This document shows, one piece after another, positions 1-6,377 of a DNA stretch of 8,226 nt. Both the position numbers and the translations under genes were made by a program. This DNA is from Balneolales bacterium (GTDB lineage: Bacteria; Bacteroidota; Rhodothermia; Balneolales; Natronogracilivirgulaceae). The stretch covers positions 1 to 8,226 of the forward strand of contig SLQI01000191.1 of NCBI GenBank assembly GCA_007131535.1, given 5' to 3'. Positions within the stretch are counted from its first letter, which is position 1. Every line of letters starts with the position of its first letter. The notes under the pieces were generated by a model that was not told the origin of the DNA, searched no databases, and saw only the letters and a program-made list of their open reading frames with translations.

Positions 1-2
1 AA

Positions 3-866
3 GGTGACGGGAGCATCGTTTCCGGTGAAAGTCATTACAACCCGTTGACGATGCAGGCGATCATGGGTTCGGAAACCATCACCCGTGCATTTCGCAGTGC
101 GGTTGAAGATGAGGTGGATGCCATCGTATTCCGGATCAGCAGTCCCGGCGGGGCACCCTGGGCATCGGATGCGGTACGGCGGGAGATCAAACGCGCTCAA
201 GAAAACGACATCCCGGTAATCACGACGATGGGGAATATTGCCGGTTCCGGCGGTTACTTTCTGGCAATGGCCGGTACGCAGGTTGTGGCTCAGCCCTCTA
301 CAATAACGGCATCCATTGGTGTGGTTAACGGAAAATTCATCACCAATGAATTTATGGAAAGGTTCGGCATCCAAACCGACCATGTTGACACCTCCCCGAG
401 TTCCGGGCGATTTTCTGCAAGCCAGCCATTCAACGAGCAGCAGCAAGAGCGCTTTGATGAATGGATGGACTACATGTATGAGTACTTTGTTGATGTTGTC
501 GCAGAAGACCGCAATATGACCTTCGATGAAGTTCATGAAATCGGTCGGGGTCGGATATGGACCGGATCCGATGCCAAAGAACTCGGTTTGGTTGATGAGC
601 TGGGCGGCCTTCACACCGCATTTTCCTTAGCCCTCGAAGAAGCCGGTAAGGAGCCCGATGCGGATTTTAAAGTGAGCCTGTATCCTCCCGAACCGACCTT
701 GTGGGAAGCCATAACCGGCAAAAGACCGGACAGCGGGGAAAAACTTGCTCTCACCCGGACCTGGAGACAACTCCACACACAGCTCAAGCCCCTGATTCAC
801 GCCGGGCGCGCAACCGGTATTCTGGAGCCGTATCAGGTGTATGAGGTGCCGGGATATTCTCATTAA
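3..866 (+). CDS. sppA: Signal peptide peptidase SppA, C-terminal part (5' truncated)
   Basis: SppA is a membrane-bound serine protease (family S49) that degrades signal-peptide remnants after secretion. The reading frame is open from the window edge, so the start lies upstream; 287 residues are visible. Counting from base 3, they include an SSPGG turn (about residues 46-50), the nucleophile region NIAGSGGY with the probable catalytic Ser at residue 82 (codon 246-248), and the PSTITASIGVV segment that follows it in the family. Further on are GRIWTGSDAKELGLVDELGG and a PPEPTLWEAITG tail like that of E. coli SppA. In the long, E. coli-type enzymes the catalytic Lys sits in the N-terminal repeat, which is off-window here. 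The nucleophile context reads AGSGGY where E. coli has AASGGY, a conservative change. The TTG at 45 and ATG at 51 lie inside the conserved domain and are not credible starts. The next gene begins 23 bases downstream, so co-transcription is likely. Confidence 0.95.
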   Translation, partial: GDGSIVSGESHYNPLTMQAIMGSETITRAFRSAVEDEVDAIVFRISSPGGAPWASDAVRREIKRAQENDIPVITTMGNIAGSGGYFLAMAGTQVVAQPSTITASIGVVNGKFITNEFMERFGIQTDHVDTSPSSGRFSASQPFNEQQQERFDEWMDYMYEYFVDVVAEDRNMTFDEVHEIGRGRIWTGSDAKELGLVDELGGLHTAFSLALEEAGKEPDADFKVSLYPPEPTLWEAITGKRPDSGEKLALTRTWRQLHTQLKPLIHAGRATGILEPYQVYEVPGYSH

Positions 867-889
867 TTTCGTACAAACGGTGAGTTAAC

Positions 890-1360
890 ATGCACAACTC
901 TTCACTTGTAATTAATCATAGTTTTACGGTTTCGACTTCTAAAAAACGAGCTTTTGAAGTGTTTACCGAAGAGCTCAGTTCATGGTGGCCTAAAGAGTAC
1001 ACCTGGGCAGGTGAGGTCCTGGAATCTATCCGGATTGAACCGAAAAAAAACGGGCGGTGTTTTGAGCGCGGACCTCATGGTTTTACATGCGACTGGGGAC
1101 GTGTACTTATCTGGGAGCCTCCCGATAAGGTCGTTTTTTCGTGGCAAATTGCTCCGGACCGCGTACCGGAGCCTAACCCTGAAAAAGCAAGTGAAGTTGA
1201 AGTCACTTTTGTACAATTAGATAAAAATGAGACTCATGTAAAATTTGAACACAGAAACTTTGAAAACCATGGGAAAAATGCTGTGTTGTATCAGCAGGCA
1301 CTAAATTCCCCGGAAGGATGGCATTACATTCTTAACAGATACCGAAAATCAGTTAAATAG
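890..1360 (+). CDS. SRPBCC / AHSA1-type ligand-binding domain protein
   Basis: A 156-residue cytoplasmic protein that is essentially one START-like (SRPBCC) domain of the Aha1 C-terminal (AHSA1) type. These folds form a hydrophobic ligand cavity; the ligand here cannot be read from sequence. Family-like features in order: an N-terminal strand with a polar 'vs.sk..aFevFT' opening (residues 12-26), the tryptophan pair in SSWWPKEYTW (30-39), GGRCFER-like loop (here NGRCFERG, 54-61), the strand pair WGRVLIWEPPDKVVFSWQI (69-87), SEVEVTF (101-107), THVKFEHRNFE (115-125) and a closing helix around EGW (142-144). Length matches a single-domain family member. The ATG is preceded by GGTGAG at 879-884, a plausible ribosome binding site. 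It probably shares a transcript with sppA. AHSA1 genes often sit beside ArsR regulators, but none is present here. The precise role is unknown. Confidence 0.85.
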   Translation: MHNSSLVINHSFTVSTSKKRAFEVFTEELSSWWPKEYTWAGEVLESIRIEPKKNGRCFERGPHGFTCDWGRVLIWEPPDKVVFSWQIAPDRVPEPNPEKASEVEVTFVQLDKNETHVKFEHRNFENHGKNAVLYQQALNSPEGWHYILNRYRKSVK

Positions 1361-1390
1361 TGCCTCTCAAAACCTGTGCCCCACTCGTCC

Positions 1391-1427
1391 CAAAAATGCT
1401 CATTTACATTCGTATACTGCGCTTTTG
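1391..1427 (+). promoter_or_regulatory. Imperfect stem-loop in the leader before the phosphatase gene
   Basis: The left arm (1391-1407) and right arm (1412-1427) pair around a four-base ATTC loop. CAAAA pairs with TTTTG at the base, GC with GC and CA with TG in the middle, and TTTAC with GTATA at the top with one mismatch; there are also a T/C mismatch and small bulges. No clean T-run follows (the next bases are GAGCTTTCGCGCGCC), so it does not look like a standard intrinsic terminator for the upstream gene. It lies 20 bases before a strong Shine-Dalgarno sequence. It may be an RNA leader structure, a weak terminator or a dispersed intergenic repeat. The pairing was found by eye and not energy-scored. 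Confidence 0.4.
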
Positions 1428-1446
1428 AGCTTTCGCGCGCCGTTTT

Positions 1447-1454
1447 AAGAGGAG
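1447..1454 (+). promoter_or_regulatory. Strong Shine-Dalgarno sequence (AAGAGGAG) for a small ORF
   Basis: AAGAGGAG ends five bases before the ATG at 1460. It is a stronger match to the anti-Shine-Dalgarno sequence than the sites ahead of most genes in this window. It serves the 30-codon ORF at 1460 and not the phosphatase frame, whose starts at 1495 or 1570 are too distant. Confidence 0.55.
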
Positions 1455-1459
1455 TAATT

Positions 1460-1552
1460 ATGGGAATTGGGGTAATTAGGGTTCTATACAACCAATGGAG
1501 CTACGGCTTACAGAATCAGCCCGGCCCCAAGAGTTCCGACGCCAGACTTTAA
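1460..1552 (+). CDS. Small ORF (30 aa), possible leader peptide
   Basis: Reads M-GIGVIRVLYNQWSYGLQ and on to SSDARL, then TAA at 1550-1552. The support is the excellent ribosome binding site five bases upstream and the structured region before that. The stop lies 17 bases before the preferred phosphatase start at 1570, so ribosomes finishing here could reinitiate there. It overlaps the more distant in-frame ATG of the phosphatase at 1495 in another frame. I recognise no family. The peptide has no signal sequence or membrane segment and contains two aromatic-rich spots (LYNQW, SYG). Alternatives: a regulatory leader peptide, a remnant of a degraded gene, or part of a dispersed repeat. Coding is unproven. 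Confidence 0.35.
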   Translation: MGIGVIRVLYNQWSYGLQNQPGPKSSDARL

Positions 1553-1569
1553 AAATAACTTATGAGAAC

Positions 1570-3636
1570 ATGACCTTCAGGCAGGTGATACTTTTTGGGA
1601 TTTCTAAATTGATGTTGTTGCTTTTCTTGCAGGGGTTAGCATATGCATCATCAGACTCTCTCTTTATTGAGTTAACATCGGATCAACTGAAGTCTGAAGA
1701 GGTATCTCTTCAACAATACCACCGTTACTACGACGGAACTAAGCAGGGTGCTGCTGATCCGGATTTGGATGACTCAGGTTGGGAAGCGGATACCAGTATG
1801 TCGTTTTCACCCATGAATCCGCCGGATACGTGGACCGGGGAACGCTGGTATCGCATCCATCTTGATGTCGAAGAAAATCTGCATGGGAAATCGGTAGCCC
1901 TCAAAACTTTTATCATCGGTGCAGCCGAAGTCTGGCTCAATGGTGAACACATCCGTACATTTGGAAATCCGACAAATGATCCGGATAAGTTCTCTTACGC
2001 AGATCTTGAAAACTGGATTACCTTCCAATTAACTGACGATCAATATCAACTCCTGGCTCTTCGATTCGTGAACCCAAGAGTTGATCAAATTGCACCCCCA
2101 CTTGGTCATATCTTTTTTCAACCCTACTTGACAGATGTGGAACTATCCAAAGATAAGGCGGTTCGGCAAGAATCTATTGCAGGCAGCATTCGTTGGTTTT
2201 TAGCCGGGTTTTTCCTGGTATTTGCTTTAACTCATCTAATCAATTTTCTTTTTAATCGGCAGACCTGGTATAATCTCTGGTTTTCAATCTGTTGCTTTTT
2301 ATTTGCGTTTGTTGTCATTGTCGTCCTGGACTTCTTCTCCTTTCTTGACCCTGAAACCAGAATATTTGTCCACCGGCTTATGCAATCAGCATTGCTGATG
2401 GTTTTTGCCTTGCTCCCGCTCTTCCTTTACTCAGCAATGGCCATTCGTCCGTCCAAATTCTATTATTTGATAATGGGATTTAGTGTTATTGCAGCCATTG
2501 TTCACCCATTCTATTTTTCCATGATACCGTCTTTGCTTATGTTAGTCCATACCGGACTGATCGTTCATCTTGGAGCAAAAGCAATCCTGTCTTACCGGAG
2601 AGAGTTTTCAATACTGGGGATTGGTTCAATAACATTTGTAATTTGTACCGTGGCCGTTTTAGTGTTGGAATCCCTCGGTTATCAAGTCGGGGACCAAATT
2701 ATTTCTTTTATACATCTTCCATTCGGCGGTTTTGCTGTGGCACTGGTTTCTATGTCCCTTTTTCAGTCAAATTACCTATCTACATTGAATCGCAGTCTAC
2801 GGGAACGGCTGGATGAAGTAAAAGAGCTTTCCCGGAAAAACCTGGAGCAGGAGCGCTATCTTCGTAAATCCGAAGTGGAAAAAGCTAAATTGGAAATCGA
2901 GAATGAACGCAAATCCGAAGAATTGGAAAAAGCGCGGAATATGCAGCTTTCGTTACTTCCTTCAGGCCTGCCGGACTCAAGCCATTACGATATAGAGGCC
3001 AACATGATGACGGCAACTGAAGTCGGAGGGGATTATTTTGATTATATCCAATTGGCCGGCGACCATATCATTTGGGCTTTGGGTGATGCAACCGGCCACG
3101 GAACTGATGCCGGGCTGGTGGTAGCTATGACCAAACCGCTGTTCCAGACTCTTGCCCCGAAACTTCCTGCTGAGGAAGCGCTTCGGCACATATCAACCGA
3201 ATTGAAAAAGGCCGGGCTAAAAAATCATTTCATGTGTCTGGGATTGCTTGAAGTCAGAGGAGCTGAAATAAGCTGGTGCTCAGCGGGAATTCCCCCAGCA
3301 GTAATTGTGCGGGCAGGATCGAAGAAAGTCGAACTGCTGGAGTCGAAGGGGATGCCGCTCGGAACGGTTACGGGTTTCGAATACCGAAAGTACTGCTCCA
3401 GGCTACAGCCCGGTGATACGCTTCTTCTTATATCCGACGGATTCATGGAACAGATGAACCAAGATCGGCAGCAAATAGGTATCGAAGGGCTCAAAGAATG
3501 TTTGCAACAGCATGAATGGCAATCCGCCGGGGATGTTATTCAATCCCTGAATCAATGTCTCAGGGAATGGAAACAAGATATGGAACAGCAGGATGATGTC
3601 TCCATGGTGGTGCTGAAAATGAACGGGGCGACTTAA
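1570..3636 (+). CDS. 7TM receptor (7TMR-DISM-like) with C-terminal SpoIIE/PP2C serine phosphatase
   Basis: A 688-residue membrane sensor phosphatase. Residues 1-26 are a signal peptide ending in LQGLAYA before SSD, which is why I start at 1570; the same frame extends to an ATG at 1495 (713 aa) without a ribosome binding site and with a charged stretch before the signal. Residues about 27-200 form a periplasmic beta-rich domain resembling carbohydrate-binding jelly rolls (ERWYRIHLDV, GAAEVWLNGEHI at 117-128). Seven hydrophobic helices span about 206-397, then a charged coiled coil at about 403-457. The SpoIIE domain (about 458-685) opens with ARNMQLSLLP and keeps the metal-binding acids: D488 in GGDYFD, D506 in GDATGHG, D623 in SDG and D675/D676 in QQDDVS. 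The family's SAGHPP loop reads SAGIPPA here (I574). Such RsbU-like phosphatases usually dephosphorylate an anti-sigma-antagonist (STAS) protein in partner switching. No STAS or anti-sigma gene is in the window, so the target is probably encoded elsewhere. The gene is convergent with the amidohydrolase downstream. Confidence 0.93.
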   Translation: MTFRQVILFGISKLMLLLFLQGLAYASSDSLFIELTSDQLKSEEVSLQQYHRYYDGTKQGAADPDLDDSGWEADTSMSFSPMNPPDTWTGERWYRIHLDVEENLHGKSVALKTFIIGAAEVWLNGEHIRTFGNPTNDPDKFSYADLENWITFQLTDDQYQLLALRFVNPRVDQIAPPLGHIFFQPYLTDVELSKDKAVRQESIAGSIRWFLAGFFLVFALTHLINFLFNRQTWYNLWFSICCFLFAFVVIVVLDFFSFLDPETRIFVHRLMQSALLMVFALLPLFLYSAMAIRPSKFYYLIMGFSVIAAIVHPFYFSMIPSLLMLVHTGLIVHLGAKAILSYRREFSILGIGSITFVICTVAVLVLESLGYQVGDQIISFIHLPFGGFAVALVSMSLFQSNYLSTLNRSLRERLDEVKELSRKNLEQERYLRKSEVEKAKLEIENERKSEELEKARNMQLSLLPSGLPDSSHYDIEANMMTATEVGGDYFDYIQLAGDHIIWALGDATGHGTDAGLVVAMTKPLFQTLAPKLPAEEALRHISTELKKAGLKNHFMCLGLLEVRGAEISWCSAGIPPAVIVRAGSKKVELLESKGMPLGTVTGFEYRKYCSRLQPGDTLLLISDGFMEQMNQDRQQIGIEGLKECLQQHEWQSAGDVIQSLNQCLREWKQDMEQQDDVSMVVLKMNGAT

Positions 3637-3642
3637 CCCGCA

Positions 3643-3683
3643 ATAAAAAACCCGGGAGATGCTTCAAACCGTTTCCCCCCGGG
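3643..3683 (-). terminator. Intrinsic terminator of the amidohydrolase gene, between convergent genes
   Basis: Read on the minus strand, a GC-rich hairpin (CCCGGG arms at 3678-3683 and 3651-3656) is followed directly by TTTTTTAT (complement of 3643-3650). The stem can extend through GGGAGA (3654-3659) pairing with TTTCCC (3672-3677), with three C bulged. It lies 34 bases past the amidohydrolase stop. On the plus strand the hairpin is followed only by CACAATTTCGATTT, so it would end phosphatase transcripts less efficiently, although it sits just after that stop and may act both ways. Confidence 0.75.
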
Positions 3684-3716
3684 CACAATTTCGATTTGGG
3701 CCGCTCCCTGTTGAGA

Positions 3717-5453
3717 TTAATCTCTTCGGTACACCACCTTGCCGTCAATCAGCGTATACAGGGTTTTGTTTTCGAGCATGTCTTCGGGAGAGAGTTCAAA
3801 AACGCTATCCTCCCAAACCGATAAATCCGCCTGTAAGCCGGGTTGGATAGAGCCGACCATATGCTCCATGTGGTTGGCGTAGGCGGTGTTGTAGGTGTAA
3901 GCTTCTACCGCGGTCTCCATATCGATTTTTTCATCGGGAAACCATCCGCCTTCGGGTTCGCCCTGCAGAGTTTTCCGTGTGGTGGCCGCATACAGCCCGA
4001 GCATCGGATTGATCGGATACTCCGAGGCCGCCGTACCCGGCCAATCTGTGCCGAAACTTAGCATCGCACCGGATTCATCGATACTGCGAAAAGCATAGGC
4101 GCCTTCAGAGCGCTCCGTTCCGATACGCTCTTCCATCCAGCGCATATCATCACTGAGGTGAATCGGCTGTACTTCGGCGATCATCCCCAGCTGACCCATC
4201 CGCTCGATATCTTCATCCTGCATCACCTGGGCGTGAACCAATCTAAAACGCCGGTCTCTTTCGCCGTTGTGCTCTTCCATGCGTTCATACAAGTCCAAAA
4301 GCAGGTTATTGGCTTCATCCCCTATGGCATGAATCGTCAGTTGAAGTCCGGCCTGATCAGCATTCACCATATAATCCAGAAACTGATCCGGATCGGGTTC
4401 GCCATCTTCACTCAGCATCAGGCGGCGCCAACTCCCGCGCTGATCCGGTTGGTGATCATACGGTTCGAAAAAGCGGGCGGTGCTGTTGCCCATAATGCCG
4501 TCAATATGCCCCTTAAGTGAGCCAAACCGGAGGCGCTCACTGCCTGAACCCGGCTGCACTCCATCTTCGGCCAGTTCTTCCCATCGCTCCAGATGGTAGC
4601 GATAATGAATTCTTGCCGTCAGCTCTCCGTTTTCCTCCAGCTCCCGGTAAAGCTCAACCTGGGTATCATCCGACATATCACTCACTGTGGTAACCCCGTA
4701 TTTTGCCATTTCGGCCAGAGCATTTCGGGTTTGTTCAAGGCGCCGCTCCCTGGAAAAATCATCCGGAATATGGGGGCTGAAGACTTCTGTGACACGCTCA
4801 CCGGTAACAATTCCGGTCGGCCGGCCATCCTGGTCTGTTTCAAACTCCACGCCTTCCGCTTCGGGGTGGTCGGGATCCAGCCCGACCTCTTCCAGAGCCC
4901 GCCTGTTTACGGCGAACTCACTGGAATCAAACCGGCGAATAAACACCGGGTACTCCCGGGTGAGGTCTTCCACCAACGACATATCCGGAGTAAACCGGGC
5001 AGCACCTTCACCACCAGCTGTGCCGGCAGCCCACTCATCGTAGGCTCCCCAGAAACCGCCCAGAATCCATTCGCCTTCCTCCAGGCGGGTGGTTACATCT
5101 TCAATACGCTCCACAAATTCATCCTGGGTGGAAGACTGCATGATGTTGAATTCCAGAAAGCGGGCAGCCGAGGCAAAATGCACGTGATTATCCTGTAACC
5201 CTGGCAGTACAAACGCCCCTTCAAGGTCTATAACTTCCGTGCCATCAGTACGATATTCCATGACTTCACCCTCACTACCAACGGCCAGGATCTGTCCGTT
5301 TTGAATGGCGACGGCCTCAGCCTCTGGCTGATCCGGATTTACCGTCCATACCGATGCATTGTATAAAATTTTATCCGCGCCTTGATCGGCACACGAGGCC
5401 AGTAATAAGGCGGGGATTACTGCGGAAAGCTGTTTAACAAAGGTTTTCATCAT
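3717..5453 (-). CDS. YtcJ-like metal-dependent amidohydrolase, predicted lipoprotein
   Basis: A 578-residue enzyme of the amidohydrolase superfamily, YtcJ-like (Amidohydro_3) branch, which hydrolyses C-N bonds such as amides and N-formyl groups. The substrate cannot be assigned. Numbering from the ATG at 5453, the lipoprotein signal is MMKTFVKQLSAVIPALLLASC with lipidated C21, so the mature protein is probably membrane-anchored outside the cytoplasm. Then comes the N-terminal beta part (ILYNASVWTVN, 29-39) and the metal-binding DNHVHF (H90, H92). Next are the lysine in SLKGHIDGIMG (K314, the likely metal-bridging residue), H375 in LTIHAIGDEAN, H407 in LVHAQV, and the catalytic D470 in SFGTDWPG. 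The C-terminal part rebuilds the beta sandwich (GSIQPGLQADLSVW; LIDGKVVYRRD). All key residues are present and length is normal. A TTG at 5486 extends the frame by 11 residues but would put a polar stretch ahead of the lipoprotein signal, so I reject it. ACAGG lies just before the tandem ATGATG. Confidence 0.92.
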   Translation of the reverse strand: MMKTFVKQLSAVIPALLLASCADQGADKILYNASVWTVNPDQPEAEAVAIQNGQILAVGSEGEVMEYRTDGTEVIDLEGAFVLPGLQDNHVHFASAARFLEFNIMQSSTQDEFVERIEDVTTRLEEGEWILGGFWGAYDEWAAGTAGGEGAARFTPDMSLVEDLTREYPVFIRRFDSSEFAVNRRALEEVGLDPDHPEAEGVEFETDQDGRPTGIVTGERVTEVFSPHIPDDFSRERRLEQTRNALAEMAKYGVTTVSDMSDDTQVELYRELEENGELTARIHYRYHLERWEELAEDGVQPGSGSERLRFGSLKGHIDGIMGNSTARFFEPYDHQPDQRGSWRRLMLSEDGEPDPDQFLDYMVNADQAGLQLTIHAIGDEANNLLLDLYERMEEHNGERDRRFRLVHAQVMQDEDIERMGQLGMIAEVQPIHLSDDMRWMEERIGTERSEGAYAFRSIDESGAMLSFGTDWPGTAASEYPINPMLGLYAATTRKTLQGEPEGGWFPDEKIDMETAVEAYTYNTAYANHMEHMVGSIQPGLQADLSVWEDSVFELSPEDMLENKTLYTLIDGKVVYRRD

Positions 5454-5542
5454 CCTGTAATTTTGTTGTTTATAGATCTGCCACAATTTACAATTCTGAA
5501 GCAGGAAATGAGTTAACGAGTATCGTAATTGATCGGGGAAAA

Positions 5543-5629
5543 ATGAAAAATTGCATGGTTTTGAAGCCGAAATCAGTAGTGATTGACAACTTCACCGATT
5601 CTCCGGCACAAAGCGGGGTTAGCCGGTAA
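5543..5629 (+). CDS. Weak candidate small ORF (28 aa)
   Basis: ATG at 5543 has GGGGAAAA directly upstream (GGGG at 5535-5538), a passable ribosome binding site. The peptide starts MKNCMVLKPK and ends in GVSR before TAA at 5627-5629. No family, signal or membrane segment is seen. A chance ORF of this length is expected in 350 bases, so it is listed only because of the upstream purine-rich sequence. Confidence 0.12.
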   Translation: MKNCMVLKPKSVVIDNFTDSPAQSGVSR

Positions 5630-5744
5630 AAGCATCAGCAACTGTTTCTGATTTTGGGGTTGATCGATTCATTTAACAAATTATGCTAACCATAAACCAT
5701 TTGGCCGGATCAGACTTTTGAATGCCGGTATCAATATTCAACTT

Positions 5745-5757
5745 TTGTTTTAAACAA
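5745..5757. repeat. 13-base perfect palindrome, possible operator
   Basis: TTGTTT-T-AAACAA: six-base arms around a single central T, 44 bases before the GNAT start. AT-rich symmetric sites in this position are often regulator binding sites, but a short AT-rich palindrome can arise by chance and no regulator gene is nearby. Confidence 0.25.
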
Positions 5758-5801
5758 TAAAGCGCCGGTTTGGCTAAAGCGTTGCGAAAGTTATTTTTCA
5801 G

Positions 5802-6305
5802 ATGATTGAATCCGAGATTAAATCCGACTACCTCACCGCCGATAACTGGCCTGAGGCCCGGGCTATTTTTGATGAAGGCATCTCCTCCGGTATAGCCTCC
5901 CTTGAAACTCAGGCTCCGGACTGGCCTACGTTTGACCAGCATCACCTGCCGCATTGCCGGTTTATTGCAACAATCCAGCAGGAAATGGCCGGGTGGGTCG
6001 CACTTACGCCGGTCTCGTACCGGAAGGCGTATGCCGGAGTAGCCGAGGTCAGTGTCTATGTTGCCCGCAAATTTCACCAAAATGGGGTTGGCTCTTTTCT
6101 GATGGACCGGCTGATCCGCTGTTCTGAACAATCCGGTATCTGGACGCTTCAATCTATTGTATTTCCCGAAAATGAGGCCAGTTTGCGCCTTCACAAGAAA
6201 TTCGGATTTCGCATCGTAGGCTATCGGGAGCAGATCGCCCGCAACCGGGACGGCAACTGGCAGGATACGATTTTGTTGGAACGAAGATGCCGCCAAATCA
6301 CATAG
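5802..6305 (+). CDS. GNAT acetyltransferase, phosphinothricin N-acetyltransferase-like
   Basis: A 167-residue acetyl-CoA-dependent N-acetyltransferase of the PAT/bar-like branch. These enzymes acetylate small primary amines: phosphinothricin, methionine sulfoximine or sulfone, and related amino-acid analogues. Family marks in order: DEGISSGIASLET (24-36; the family usually has 'n.gI..gtatfEt'), MAGWVALTPVS (62-72), the strand AYAGVAEVSVYV (76-87), the acetyl-CoA pyrophosphate loop FHQNGVGSFLMDRLI (91-105; R/Q-x-x-G-x-G/A core at 93-98), GIWTLQSIVFPENEASLRLH (112-131), GFRIVGYREQIAR (135-147) and the tail GNWQDTILLERR (151-162). Length is normal and no key segment is missing. The start has only a weak upstream purine stretch (GCGAAAG), but the domain begins shortly after it. 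The mltF-like gene starts 72 bases downstream on the same strand, so shared transcription is possible. True substrate is unknown. Confidence 0.92.
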   Translation: MIESEIKSDYLTADNWPEARAIFDEGISSGIASLETQAPDWPTFDQHHLPHCRFIATIQQEMAGWVALTPVSYRKAYAGVAEVSVYVARKFHQNGVGSFLMDRLIRCSEQSGIWTLQSIVFPENEASLRLHKKFGFRIVGYREQIARNRDGNWQDTILLERRCRQIT

Positions 6306-6377
6306 AATGTGTTCAATACGAATTCTTAGCAGTTATTAGTTGTTATTGGGGTTAATGCACATAAAACGGGTAAGCGG

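Larger units (their letters stand above)
5454..5801. other. Divergent intergenic region between the amidohydrolase and GNAT genes
   Basis: About 350 bases with no convincing gene, expected to hold promoters for both directions. For the minus-strand gene, TATAAA is read on the minus strand about 15 bases before the start, but no well-spaced -35 partner is visible. For the plus-strand gene, an AT-rich stretch with a 13-base palindrome lies at 5745-5757. I found no clear Bacteroidota-type TAnnTTTG element in either direction. A weak 28-codon ORF (5543-5629) lies inside. Its length is generous for a simple divergent promoter. Confidence 0.5.

Noticed and set aside
45..47. TTG as start codon of the SppA gene
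   Set aside because: The frame is open to the window edge and the residues before it continue the domain, so the gene is truncated and not short.
1413..1418. TATACT, a -10-like hexamer before the small ORF
   Set aside because: The bases 17 upstream (CCAAAA) do not resemble a -35 box, and the hexamer is part of the stem-loop right arm.
4593..5198. Long plus-strand ORF (201 aa) opposite the amidohydrolase
   Set aside because: Antisense shadow of an enzyme whose catalytic motifs are all intact on the other strand; no domain and no ribosome site.
5583..5588. TTGACA, a consensus -35 box
   Set aside because: No -10-like hexamer lies 16-18 bases downstream (GCACAA region), so it is probably chance.
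5673..6296. Long minus-strand ORF (207 aa) opposite the acetyltransferase
   Set aside because: It lies antisense to a well-conserved GNAT gene, lacks a recognisable domain, and its composition is what the complement of a coding region yields.
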